Assembly (NCBI GenBank): GCA_964576535.1
Contig: CAZNWB010000001.1
Coordinates: forward strand, 62,001 to 126,000
Origin: 2-02-FULL-66-22 sp964576535
GTDB taxonomy: Bacteria > Methylomirabilota > Methylomirabilia > Methylomirabilales > 2-02-FULL-66-22
Reading direction: 5' to 3'
DNA length: 64,000 nt
This document shows positions 16,155 through 24,556 of this stretch, in pieces (the stretch's first letter is position 1; each line of letters opens with the position of its first letter). A model generated the notes under the pieces. The model saw nothing but the letters and a program-made list of their open reading frames with translations. It was not told where the DNA came from and made no database searches. A program made the translations under genes and the position numbers.

Positions 16155-17262
16155 ATCCCGCCCCGAGGCGGGACTGCGGATCCTTAGAGGTTTTTCCCCG
16201 GGTTCGCAGCACATCGCGCGCGGCCCCCAGCACGTCGGCCACGCTGAGGTCGCGCATGCAGCGATAGGTATCGGCGATCTGACACCGGCGTTGCAGGCAG
16301 GGGCTACACGGCAGGTCCCGCCGCAGGACCTTCCCCGGGCCCAGGGGTCCCGTCCGCCGCGGGTCGGTGGGGCCGAACAGCGCCACGACCGGCGTCCCCA
16401 CGGCTGCGGCGATGTGCAGGGGGCCCGAGTCCACGCTGATCATGAGGTCAGCCTCCTTGAGGACGGCCACCAACTGCGTCAGCGTGAGGCGCCCGACCAG
16501 GGACACCGGCGACGGATCGAGGCCGGCGAGGATGGCAGCGGCCGCCGGTTCGTCCTCCCGGCTGCCGGTCAAGACAACGCCTGCACCCTCCGCCAGAAGA
16601 GTCCGTGCCAGTGCGCGCCAGCGGTCCGGCTCCCAGAGCTTGGTGCGCCAGCGCGCCGTCGGGTGCAGGACGATGCGCGGCCGGGGAGACCCCGACAGCA
16701 CGGACTGCGCGACAACACCCTCCTGCGGTGGGACGGAGATGTGAAACTCCCGGACCGGCTCCGTGGCGTCCACGGCCGCCGCCAGTGCCAGGTACCGCTC
16801 CACGGCATGCACCGGCTGGGGCGGTGCTGTGACCCGGTGGGTAAGGACCCAAGGGGCCCCCTCCCGCCCCTCGGCAAAGCCGACCCGGGTCGGGGCTCCG
16901 GTGGCGACGACGTACAGGGCGCTCTTGAATAGCCCCTGAAGGTCCAGCACCACGTCGTAGCTCCGGCGCCGGAGGTCGGCCGCAAACTGGCGCATCTCGC
17001 CCAGGGTGCGGCCAAGGTGCCGCGGGTCCCGGAGCTGTCGCAGCCACCGTCGCCTGCCCGACACCACGACCCCGCTCAAGGCGGGATGATCCCGGACGAT
17101 GTCCGCTGCCTCCTCTTCGACAAGCCAGTCCAGGCGGGCATTCGGGTACCGCCGGTGGAGCGTCGCCGCCACCGGAAGGGCGTGCACGACATCGCCCAGG
17201 GCGCTTGGCTTGACCAGCAGGATCCTGCCGGCGCCGTCAAGCCGAAGGAGAGGCGATACCAT
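16126..17262 (-). CDS. Glycosyltransferase family 9 (heptosyltransferase-like)
   Basis: 378-residue GT-B enzyme of the LPS heptosyltransferase family. N-terminal ILLVKPSALGDVVHALP is the classic start, LDLQGLFKSALYV follows, and the C-terminal nucleotide-sugar part has VVLTGSREDE, LISVDSGPLHIAAAVGTPVVALFGPTDP and the CSPCLQRRC cysteine cluster common in WaaF/WaaQ-like proteins. Expected to add a heptose or related sugar to the inner core on the cytoplasmic face. It overlaps the preceding fusion gene by 26 bases. Its last residues (SQITQILPS) are encoded by the CGCAGATT palindrome. Confidence 0.9.
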   Translation of the reverse strand: MVSPLLRLDGAGRILLVKPSALGDVVHALPVAATLHRRYPNARLDWLVEEEAADIVRDHPALSGVVVSGRRRWLRQLRDPRHLGRTLGEMRQFAADLRRRSYDVVLDLQGLFKSALYVVATGAPTRVGFAEGREGAPWVLTHRVTAPPQPVHAVERYLALAAAVDATEPVREFHISVPPQEGVVAQSVLSGSPRPRIVLHPTARWRTKLWEPDRWRALARTLLAEGAGVVLTGSREDEPAAAAILAGLDPSPVSLVGRLTLTQLVAVLKEADLMISVDSGPLHIAAAVGTPVVALFGPTDPRRTGPLGPGKVLRRDLPCSPCLQRRCQIADTYRCMRDLSVADVLGAARDVLRTRGKTSKDPQSRLGAGSQITQILPS

Positions 17263-18931
17263 CCCGCTGCTCCGTCCGCGCCAGGAACCACTCCACGGCC
17301 GCCCGGAGGTCGTCGGCAATATGTTCCGGGGGCGGCAGCGTTCCGGCCTGGATCTTTTCCCATTGCTCTTGCCCATGGCCGGTCCGCAGCATGATCGCCC
17401 GCATCCCCGGAAACGCCTGGGCGAGCGCGGCGTCGGTCACGTGATCGCCGATGACCACCGATCGGGCAGGGTCCAGATCGGAGTCGCGGATGGCCTGATG
17501 GATCATGCCCGGCTTGGGCTTCCGGCATTCACACTCGCGCCGGTATTCCGGCGGTCCGTGCTCGGGGTGGTGGGGGCAATAGTAGATCCCGTCGAGTCGC
17601 ACGCCGGCCTCGGTCAAGAGTGCCGCCAGACGGCCGTTGACCCTGCGGACATCCGCCTCGGTGATCAGGCCCCGCGCCACTCCCGCCTGGTTCGTGACAA
17701 GGATGAGACGATACCCGGAAGCCTGGAGCCTCTGGAGGGCCTCGACGGCCCCCGGGATGATTCGGATGCCCGCTGGATCCCCCAGGTAACCCAGATCCTC
17801 GATGATCGTCCCATCCCGATCCAGGAAGGCGGCGGGAGAGCCGGGGACCGGGGACCCTGAGGGTGGGGTGGCCGAGAGACGAGAGCCGTGAGAATTCTTT
17901 AGCAGGTCGAGGGCGGCCTGGAGGACTCGGTCCTCGGTGACGCGGGTCATGCAGCGGTGGTCAATGGGGCACTCGCGCAGGAGGCACGGACTGCACGGCA
18001 CTGGTTCCCGGACGATCCGGCTGTGCGGGCCGAGAGGACCAGTTGCCTGCGCGTCCGTGGGACCGAAAATCGCCAGGACCGGCGTTTCCACCGCAGCCGC
18101 CACGTGCATGGCCCCGGTGTCGTTGGTCAGGAGCAGGTGGGTTCGCGCCAGGAGCCCGACCAGAGTGCCGAGATCGGTGCGGCCGCCCAGGTTGATGGCC
18201 GGATGCCGCATCCCTGCACCCACCTCGTCCAAGATCGGGCGTTCTTGCGGAGAACCGATCAAGAGAATCCGGGCCCCACGCCGCTCCGCCAATCCGTCCG
18301 CCACCGCGGCGAACCGCTCCGGGGGCCAGCGCTTGGCGCCTCCGTACACCGAGCCTGGGTTGAGTGCCACAACCAGATCCGTGGGGCCGACGGCATGACC
18401 CTCCAGAAGTCTCCGGGCGTTCTGTCTCGCCTCGGCCGGCACACGCAGCCGCAGGGATGGGGTGCCGTCGCCGCCCAGTGCTCGGACGATCTCGAGATAC
18501 CGCTCGACCTGGTGGTGCCCCGGTGCCGCCGTCGGGCGCCGGGCCGGATGGGTAAGCAGCCAGCGCCGGCCATCGGTCGGAGAGCCGACCCGCCGCGGAA
18601 TGCCTGCCAGCCAGGGAACCACGGCCGCGTCCAGCGAGTTCGGGAACAGGACCGCAAGGTCAAAGCCCTCGTCCCGCAGCCTTTTCGCCAGGCGCCAACG
18701 CCCCATCACTCCCCGGTGGACATCCCCCGCCCGATACTCGAGGACCCGATCCACGGCCGGGTGTCCTGCGAACAGGCCGCTCACCCAGGGCTTCGCCAGC
18801 ACCGAAATCTCGGCCTGGGGAAACCGGCGATCGAGGGCCTCCAGTGCCGGCAGCGTCAGAACGGCATCCCCGAGCCAGTTGACCTGCCGCACGAGGATGC
18901 GTGTGATCTGTTGAGGATCGATGTCGATCAT
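17237..18931 (-). CDS. Fusion: heptosyltransferase (GT9, WaaF-like) + HAD heptose-bisphosphate phosphatase (GmhB-like)
   Basis: 564-residue two-domain protein. Residues ~10-345 form a GT9 heptosyltransferase: ILVRQVNWLGDAVLTLPAL at the start, NDTGAMHVAAAVETPVLAIF and a CSPC cluster later. After a Ser/Pro-rich linker, residues ~367-564 form a HAD-IIIA phosphatase: FLDRDGTIIED nucleophile at ~369-374, VTNQAGVARGL, the zinc-site elements CPHHPEH and CECRKPKPGM, and IGDHVTDAALAQ. GmhB dephosphorylates D-glycero-manno-heptose 1,7-bisphosphate during ADP-heptose synthesis, so one chain holds both a donor-synthesis enzyme and a donor-using enzyme. No stop or frameshift separates the domains. ATG at 18931 avoids starting inside the repeat upstream. 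Confidence 0.9.
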   Translation of the reverse strand: MIDIDPQQITRILVRQVNWLGDAVLTLPALEALDRRFPQAEISVLAKPWVSGLFAGHPAVDRVLEYRAGDVHRGVMGRWRLAKRLRDEGFDLAVLFPNSLDAAVVPWLAGIPRRVGSPTDGRRWLLTHPARRPTAAPGHHQVERYLEIVRALGGDGTPSLRLRVPAEARQNARRLLEGHAVGPTDLVVALNPGSVYGGAKRWPPERFAAVADGLAERRGARILLIGSPQERPILDEVGAGMRHPAINLGGRTDLGTLVGLLARTHLLLTNDTGAMHVAAAVETPVLAIFGPTDAQATGPLGPHSRIVREPVPCSPCLLRECPIDHRCMTRVTEDRVLQAALDLLKNSHGSRLSATPPSGSPVPGSPAAFLDRDGTIIEDLGYLGDPAGIRIIPGAVEALQRLQASGYRLILVTNQAGVARGLITEADVRRVNGRLAALLTEAGVRLDGIYYCPHHPEHGPPEYRRECECRKPKPGMIHQAIRDSDLDPARSVVIGDHVTDAALAQAFPGMRAIMLRTGHGQEQWEKIQAGTLPPPEHIADDLRAAVEWFLARTEQRDGIASPSA

Positions 18932-18944
18932 TCGGGCTCTCAAA

Positions 18945-19074
18945 GGCGTTCGAGTGTTCGGTCGTTCGGGCGTTCGGCTGTTCCTGGAACCACCGAACTA
19001 CCGGGACCCACGGCACCGCGGTCCAGCGCCTCGCGGACCGCGACGGCGTGGGTGCCCCGAACCACCGAACGCTT
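18945..19074. repeat. GTTCGG-word palindromic array with inner palindrome (composite)
   Basis: GCGTTCGAGTGTTCGGTCG-type words (18946-18980) face GGAACCACCGAACTACCG and a final CCGAACCACCGAACGC; between the two right-hand blocks sits a 56-bp inner palindrome (19003-19058). Lies between the LpxL-type gene and the fusion gene. Confidence 0.9.
19003..19058. repeat. Inner palindrome, copy 1
   Basis: Starts GGGACCCACGGCACCGCGG and ends GGCGTGGGTGCCCC, like the copies at 38462-38511 (same orientation) and 45970-46019 (reverse), but with a different centre. Confidence 0.8.
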
Positions 19075-19104
19075 TTCATACTGCGGTCCGCCGCTCCGAC
19101 GATC

Positions 19105-20082
19105 CTAGCGGGGGCCGAAGGGTGCCTCCACGTCCTGCGACGTTGGCGCCTCCTGCTCCGTCTCGAGTCTCGGATCCAGCGGCAGGTGCGTCTTCCACCG
19201 CCGGTGGACCCAGAACCACTGGTCCGGCCGCTCCCGGATGAACGCCTCGATCGCCGCGGTGAACCGAGCCGTGTTCACCACCAGGTCCGCCCGGAGGTCC
19301 CCGCTCCGGTGGATGGGCACCTCTGGGGCGATCTGGACCCGGTACTGGCCGCGGGCTTCTCGCATGATGGCGATGGGCACCACGGCGGCGCCGGACCGGA
19401 TGGCGATGAGGGCCGGCCCGGAGGCGGTCGAGGCGGGCCGGCCGAAAAAGGGAACCACCACGCCTTCCTTTTCGCTGATGTGCTGGTCGATCAGGATGCC
19501 GACGGTTTCCCCGCGCCTGAGCACCTGGAGGATCGCCTGGATTGCGTCCCGCTTCCGGATCACCCGGTTCCCGCCACGCTCCCGAAGGGCCGTGAGCAGA
19601 TCGTCGAGTCGAGGATTGTCCAGGGGTCGGGCCACCATGTGGGTCGGTCCCAAGTACAGGGAGGCGAACAGCGGCAGGAGTTCCCAGGGGCCGAAGTGCG
19701 CCATGATCACGAGCACGCCCTTGCCCCGTTGCCGTGCCGAGAGCAGCCGTTCGAAACCGTCCAGCTGGATGGCGCCCGCCTCTCGCCCGCTGAGGAGTCT
19801 GTCCGAACGGGCCACGTCCACGACCGTCCGCCCCAGGTTCTCGAACACACGGCGCGCCAGCGTCTCAACCTCCGAGGGCGAGAAACGGTCCGGGAACGCT
19901 CGCGAGAGATTCTCGACGGCGACGGTCCGGTGCCGTCGGTCCAGCCCGAAGGCCAAACGCCCGGCCCCCTCCCCCAGGGCGTAGACGACCGACTCGGGAA
20001 GCCAGGCCAAGACCCGCGCAAGACCCGCGACCAGCGCCCATTCGGCCAGGGCCACCGGGCTCCATCGGGATCGCTTAGCCAC
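19105..20082 (-). CDS. lpxL: Lipid A late acyltransferase (LpxL/HtrB family)
   Basis: 325-residue lysophospholipid acyltransferase-type membrane enzyme that adds a secondary acyl chain to Kdo-lipid A. Typical elements are NLSRAFPDRFSPSEVE, the catalytic MAHFGPWE (H-x4-E), MVARPLDNPRLDDLL, QHISEKEGVVVPFFG and RERPDQWFWVHRRWKT. GTG at 20082 overlaps the end of lpxK by eight bases. The C-terminus is extended by a Gln/Glu-rich tail. LpxL versus LpxM specificity cannot be decided. Confidence 0.9.
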   Translation of the reverse strand: MAKRSRWSPVALAEWALVAGLARVLAWLPESVVYALGEGAGRLAFGLDRRHRTVAVENLSRAFPDRFSPSEVETLARRVFENLGRTVVDVARSDRLLSGREAGAIQLDGFERLLSARQRGKGVLVIMAHFGPWELLPLFASLYLGPTHMVARPLDNPRLDDLLTALRERGGNRVIRKRDAIQAILQVLRRGETVGILIDQHISEKEGVVVPFFGRPASTASGPALIAIRSGAAVVPIAIMREARGQYRVQIAPEVPIHRSGDLRADLVVNTARFTAAIEAFIRERPDQWFWVHRRWKTHLPLDPRLETEQEAPTSQDVEAPFGPR

Positions 20083-21202
20083 GCGCCCCCCCAACGGACC
20101 GGGTGAGAAGCGCGTCGAGAGCTTCCGCACCCTCGATGATCTCCAGGTCCACGCAGAGCACCCGGAGCGGTCGGTCAGGCCGTCCACCCCCGTCCCAGGC
20201 GGGCATGCGAAGCGCGTCCTTCTCCGTCGTGATGACCAGGTCGGCCCGGGCCTCGTCCGCACCCCGCCCCACCCGCGCGAGGTCGGCCGGGCCGTACGGA
20301 TGGTGGTCCGGGAATGTCAGCGTCCCGGCCACGACCGCCCCGAGGTCCGTGAGGGTACGGTGGAAGGCCTCGGGGTTGGCGATACCGCTCACCGCCAGGA
20401 CCCGCCGACCCCCCAGTGAGGCGAGTGGGTATTCCTCACCCTCAGGGAAGCGCATCAGACGCGCCGGCCGATGCCGCGCGAGAACCTGGAGCGCGCCCGG
20501 GACGATCTGCTCCAGGCAGCGCCGCAGACCGGGAAGATCCGACGCCTGGTCCGACCGGGTCAAAATAATCGCCTGGGCGCGACAAAGCGCAGCCACGGGT
20601 TCCCGCAGGCGCCCCCGCGGCAAGAGCCGGCCCCCCCCGAAGGCATCGCTCGCGTCCACCATGACAAGATCCAGATCCCGATGGAGTTGCCGGTGCTGAA
20701 AGCCATCGTCGAGCAGCAGGACGTCCAGCCGGAAGCGGCGCAGGACCTCCTGCCCCGCCTGGAACCGGCTTGCCCCCACCACCACCGGAACGCCGGGGAG
20801 GCGCCGGGCGAGGAGCATCGCTTCGTCGCCCACGGCTTCCCAGCGGGAACGAACCTCCCGGTCATCGGCCGCCAGCGTCACCCCCGACACGTGGCGTCCG
20901 TACCCACGGAGGAGGATCCCCGCGGCGTGCCCCCACCCGCGGAGCCGCTGGGCCAGGGCGATGGTGCAGGGCGTCTTGCCCGTTCCCCCCACCGTCAGGT
21001 TGCCGATGGAGACCACCGGGCACGGCAGGCGGCGGATTCGCCGCAGCCCCGAGGCAAAGGTCCAGTCTCGGACCTCCACCCCGACTCGGTATCCGGCCGT
21101 TGCCGCCGCCAGCACCGCCAGCCAGAGCCGCTGCGCCAGCGTCGGTGCCGGCGACCGCATCGAGCCCAGGGAGTAGGCCTTGACCGCGGTCCCCAGACTC
21201 AC
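20075..21202 (-). CDS. lpxK: Tetraacyldisaccharide 4'-kinase
   Basis: 375-residue inner-membrane kinase that phosphorylates the lipid A disaccharide. A hydrophobic N-terminal segment (~22-38) precedes the Walker A GNLTVGGTGKTP (~67-78); LRGYGRH, GDEAMLLARRLPGVPVVVG, LLLDDGFQHRQLHRDLDLV and the late TTEKDALRMP follow, all typical of LpxK. GTG start overlaps the kdtA stop (GTGA). Confidence 0.95.
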   Translation of the reverse strand: MSLGTAVKAYSLGSMRSPAPTLAQRLWLAVLAAATAGYRVGVEVRDWTFASGLRRIRRLPCPVVSIGNLTVGGTGKTPCTIALAQRLRGWGHAAGILLRGYGRHVSGVTLAADDREVRSRWEAVGDEAMLLARRLPGVPVVVGASRFQAGQEVLRRFRLDVLLLDDGFQHRQLHRDLDLVMVDASDAFGGGRLLPRGRLREPVAALCRAQAIILTRSDQASDLPGLRRCLEQIVPGALQVLARHRPARLMRFPEGEEYPLASLGGRRVLAVSGIANPEAFHRTLTDLGAVVAGTLTFPDHHPYGPADLARVGRGADEARADLVITTEKDALRMPAWDGGGRPDRPLRVLCVDLEIIEGAEALDALLTRSVGGARG

Positions 21203-22467
21203 AGCACCGCCTCCAGCAGGTCCACCGTCCGCCGACCGGCGCCCCGGTGGGTCCCCACGATGGCCCGGCCACTCTCCCCCATCCGTTCTGCGACATTGGG
21301 CTCCCGCAAGAGGCGCAGGGTCTCCTCTGCCAAGGCCCCGGCCTCCCGCACCTGGACGCCCGCCTGGTGCTCCAGGAAGAGGCGGGCCATCTCCGCAAAG
21401 TTTCCCATGTGCGGCCCGAACAGAACGGGCCTCGCATGGCTTGCGGGCTCGAGGATGTTGTGTCCGCCGATGGGAACCAGGCTGCCGCCCACGAACACCA
21501 CCGTTCCGGCCGCGTACAGCCGGGCCAGCTCGCCCATCGTGTCCACCAGGATAACCGCGGCCCCGCCCTGCGTGGGCAGCCGGCTCCGATGGATCCAGGG
21601 AAGCCCCTCGCGGTCCAGAAGCGCCTCCACCTCCCCGAGCCGCTCCGGATGCCGCGGGGCCAGGAGCAGCGTGAGGTCGGGCACGGATCGGCGGACCGCC
21701 TTGAAGGCCTCCAGGACCGGCCCCTCCTCTCCCCGGTGCGTGCTGCCCGCCACGAGGACCGGCCGCGAGAGCGGGAGGCCCAGCATCTGTCGGACCGCCG
21801 GTCCGTCAGCCCCGCGTTCCGCGGGTCCCGCCCCGGCCAGGTCGAACTTGAGATTGCCGACCACGTGCACCCGCTCGGGCGGCGCGCCGAGGTCCAGGAT
21901 GCGCCGCGCGTCTTCGGGCGTCTGCATGCAGAACAGGCGAATCCCCTGGAGGACCCGCCCAAAGAATCTCCGCACTCGCCGATAGCGGGGGAAGGAGCGC
22001 TGGGAGATCCGCCCATTCACCAGGACCACGGGGATATCACGGGCCGAGCAGGCGCGCAGGAAGTTCGGCCAGATCTCCGTCTCGGTGAGCAGGACGGCCC
22101 GGGGCCGAAGCCGATCCAGCGCCTGGCGGACGGCCCAACCGAAATCCAGGGGGAAGAAGACGAACTGCCTCGCCGGGAGCCGCCCCTCGGCGACGCCGCG
22201 GCCTGTGTCCGTGACCGTCGAGACCAGCAGCGGCAGGTCCGGCCGGCGCGCGGCCAACTCTCGCGCCAGCGGGGTCGCCGCCATCACCTCGCCGACCGAC
22301 ACCGCGTGCAGCCAGACGGGTGGCACGGTTCCGGTCCAGGCCGGAACGCGCCCCAGCCGCTCGCCAAGTCCCCGGCGGTACTTTCCCCGCAGGATCGCCT
22401 GGGTGGCAAAGGTCGGGAGCCCCGCCACGAAGAAGGCCCCGAGTCCGAGACTGTAGAGCCAGTACAC
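21199..22467 (-). CDS. waaA: 3-deoxy-D-manno-octulosonic acid transferase
   Basis: 422-residue GT30 enzyme (KdtA) that adds Kdo to lipid IVA. One N-terminal membrane anchor, then WLHAVSVGEV (catalytic Glu), TVTDTGRGVAE, LTETEIWPNFLRAC, the donor-site VVFVGGSLVPIGGHNILEP and GPHMGNFAEMARLFL. GTG start. Upstream lies a GTTCGG-type array separating it from the DUF374 gene. Confidence 0.96.
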   Translation of the reverse strand: MYWLYSLGLGAFFVAGLPTFATQAILRGKYRRGLGERLGRVPAWTGTVPPVWLHAVSVGEVMAATPLARELAARRPDLPLLVSTVTDTGRGVAEGRLPARQFVFFPLDFGWAVRQALDRLRPRAVLLTETEIWPNFLRACSARDIPVVLVNGRISQRSFPRYRRVRRFFGRVLQGIRLFCMQTPEDARRILDLGAPPERVHVVGNLKFDLAGAGPAERGADGPAVRQMLGLPLSRPVLVAGSTHRGEEGPVLEAFKAVRRSVPDLTLLLAPRHPERLGEVEALLDREGLPWIHRSRLPTQGGAAVILVDTMGELARLYAAGTVVFVGGSLVPIGGHNILEPASHARPVLFGPHMGNFAEMARLFLEHQAGVQVREAGALAEETLRLLREPNVAERMGESGRAIVGTHRGAGRRTVDLLEAVL

Positions 22468-22480
22468 GGGTCACTCAAAA

Positions 22481-22580
22481 GCGTTCGGTAGTTCGGTGGT
22501 TCGGTTGTTCCACGGTTCCGCGGCTCGCCAGTTCGACCGTTTCGGTACAACCGAACTACCGAACGCTCGAACTCCCAAAC
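22481..22580. repeat. GTTCGG-word palindromic array
   Basis: GCGTTCGGTAGTTCGGTGG words at the left, CCGAACTACCGAACGC at the right, centre with cacggttccgcggctcgcc. The right arm overlaps the 3' end of the DUF374 gene and provides its stop codon. Confidence 0.9.
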
Positions 22581-23266
22581 GTTTTTCGCCGCCTAGTGGC
22601 GGCGACCGTGTCCGCCTCCGCCACCAGGGCATCCAGCCGGTCGGCCAGCAAGGTCTGGAACTTCTCCATGGCGACCTTGTCGGCATCCGCCGGCACGTAG
22701 AGGGGTTCGCCCCAGACGTACACCCCCCGCGCAAACGGATGGGGGATCAGGAACTGGTCCCAGCTCCTCATGAGTGTCCGCGGCCAGGCCCCGAACGCCA
22801 CCGGCAGGATCGGCATCCCCGTCAAACGCGCCAGATCGATGACGCCCGACTTGACCCGGTGCCGCGGCCCCTTCGGCCCATCCGGAGTGATCGCCACGTG
22901 GCGGCCATCCCGAAGCGCCTGGATGAGCTGCTTGAAGGCGAGGACCCCGCCCCGGGTGGCGGAGCCGCGCACCACGCTGAACCCCAGCCACTGAGCCGCG
23001 CGTGTGAGGTACTCCCCGTCCCGGTGCTGGCTGATGAGGAGGGTGGCCGACCGGCCGGGATACACGAATGGCATCATCAGGAGCCGCCCATGCCAGACGG
23101 CCACGATGGCGCGTTCCCCCTTGGCGAGGCACGCGTCCACGTGCTCGCGCCCGATGTCAGCCCGGCGCAGCGTGGCGGCGACCGCCCGCAACAGCCGGCT
23201 GGCCATCCACGGCACCGCGATCAGGGTGAGGTTCCAATCGCGGGGAGAGAACCTGCGCTCGCCCAT
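22556..23266 (-). CDS. DUF374 lysophospholipid acyltransferase-family protein
   Basis: 236-residue protein of the DUF374 family, related to lipid acyltransferases. Diagnostic elements are AVWHGRLLMMPFVYP, LISQHRDGEYLTRAA, VRGSATRGGVLAFKQLI and ITPDGPKGPRHRVKSGVI. Such genes lie next to kdtA/lpxK and are proposed to act on lipid A. The last residues (FGSSSVR) and the stop are encoded within the adjacent GTTCGG repeat, so the natural C-terminus has probably been rewritten. Confidence 0.85.
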   Translation of the reverse strand: MGERRFSPRDWNLTLIAVPWMASRLLRAVAATLRRADIGREHVDACLAKGERAIVAVWHGRLLMMPFVYPGRSATLLISQHRDGEYLTRAAQWLGFSVVRGSATRGGVLAFKQLIQALRDGRHVAITPDGPKGPRHRVKSGVIDLARLTGMPILPVAFGAWPRTLMRSWDQFLIPHPFARGVYVWGEPLYVPADADKVAMEKFQTLLADRLDALVAEADTVAATRRRKTFGSSSVR

Positions 23267-23281
23267 GTGACCATCAACGCA

Positions 23282-24427
23282 TCAGGCCGCCGGAATCAGC
23301 GCCAAGACCTCACGGGCCGCCCGTTCCGCCGCTCCAGGGGTTCCCAGACGGCTGCCAACCTCGACCAGCTTGGCGCGCATCCACGCCTGGCGCTCGGGCG
23401 ATCCCAGGATCTCCGAGGCCGTCGCCGCCAGATGCTCGGGGGTCGCCTGGAACTGGATCAGTTCCGGGACGATTTCCTCACCCGCCACCAAATTGGGCAG
23501 GCCGATGAACCGGACCCGGACCAGGCAGCGCGCCAGCAGCCACGACAGCCAGCCCAGACGATATGTGATAATCATGGGAGTTCCCAGGATGGCCGCCTCC
23601 AGGGTCACCGTCCCCGAGACCGCCAGGAGGAGATCCGCCGCCCGCATCACCTCGGAAGTCCGTCCCTGCACCACCGTGACCGGCACGGGCGAGGACCGCA
23701 CTGCCTCCCTCACCGATCCGTCATCCAGCGTCGGCGCGAGAGCCAGAACTCCCCGAAGGTCCGGCCGTCTGGCCGTGAGGCGCGCGGCCGTCTCCAACAG
23801 GAGAGGCAGGTGCCGCCGGATCTCCGCCTGCCGGCTCCCCGGGAGCAGGCCCAAGACCAGCGAGGCATCCGGCAGGCCCAGGGAGGCGCGGCACGCCTCG
23901 CGCGATGGCACCGCCGCGAGCACATCCAGAAGAGGATGGCCGACAAACGTCACGTCAACTCCCGCCTGCCGGTACAGGGGCTCCTCGAACGGGAACAGGA
24001 CGAGCATCTTCCGCACCAGGCGCCGGATCGTGCGGATCCGCCCGCGCCGCCAGGCCCAGATCTGGGGGCTGATGAAGTAGCAGACCGGGATGCGCAGGTG
24101 ATGGGCCGTGCGCGCCAGGAGGAGGTTGAAATCCGGAAAGTCAATGCAGATCAGCAGGGCTGGCCGGACAGCCCGGAGGCGCTTCCGCAAGAGGTGCAGG
24201 GCGGTCGAGAGCACCCGTCGCTTCTCCCACACCTCCGTGAGGCCCACGACGGCGGCCTGCCCCGCATCGGCGAGGAGGTGCACCCCGGCCTCTCGCATGC
24301 GCGGGCCGCCCATGCCCTCCACAATCACGTGTGGCGCCAGTCGCCGGAGCGCCTCGACCAGCCGTCCCCCATGCAGATCCCCCGAGGCCTCGCCCGCCAC
24401 GATCATGATCCGGGTCGCCGCGGGCAC
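23282..24427 (-). CDS. lpxB: Lipid-A-disaccharide synthase
   Basis: About 381-residue GT19 enzyme joining UDP-2,3-diacylglucosamine and lipid X. Shows IMIVAGEASGDLHGG, EGMGGPRMREAG, CIDFPDFNLLLA, CYFISPQIWAWRRGRI, FVGHPLLD, LLPGSRQAEIRRHLP and VSGTVTLEAAILGTPMIITYR. GTG at 24427 gives the usual N-terminus. An in-frame GTG at 24493 with AGGGGG upstream would add 22 residues, encoded by the GTGGATT-word repeat; choice uncertain. Confidence 0.95.
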   Translation of the reverse strand: MPAATRIMIVAGEASGDLHGGRLVEALRRLAPHVIVEGMGGPRMREAGVHLLADAGQAAVVGLTEVWEKRRVLSTALHLLRKRLRAVRPALLICIDFPDFNLLLARTAHHLRIPVCYFISPQIWAWRRGRIRTIRRLVRKMLVLFPFEEPLYRQAGVDVTFVGHPLLDVLAAVPSREACRASLGLPDASLVLGLLPGSRQAEIRRHLPLLLETAARLTARRPDLRGVLALAPTLDDGSVREAVRSSPVPVTVVQGRTSEVMRAADLLLAVSGTVTLEAAILGTPMIITYRLGWLSWLLARCLVRVRFIGLPNLVAGEEIVPELIQFQATPEHLAATASEILGSPERQAWMRAKLVEVGSRLGTPGAAERAAREVLALIPAA

Positions 24428-24435
24428 ACCGTGAC

Positions 24436-24550
24436 CGGGTGGATTAGTGGACTGGTGAATCAGTGGATCCGTGTTCTGGCCCACCGTCCTCACGTCCCCC
24501 TACTCCACCAATTCACCGATCCACCCATGCACAAGCCCACCGATCCACTC
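24436..24550. repeat. Word-palindrome array, GTGGATT/GTGGACTG word
   Basis: Left arm GGGTGGATTAGTGGACTGG and TGAATCAGTGGATCC; right arm CCACCAATTCACCGATCCACC and CCACCGATCCACT. Centre includes gtgttctggcccaccgtcc. Lies between lpxB and the oxidoreductase gene; the only locus of this word here. Confidence 0.85.
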
Positions 24551-24556
24551 TGCTGT

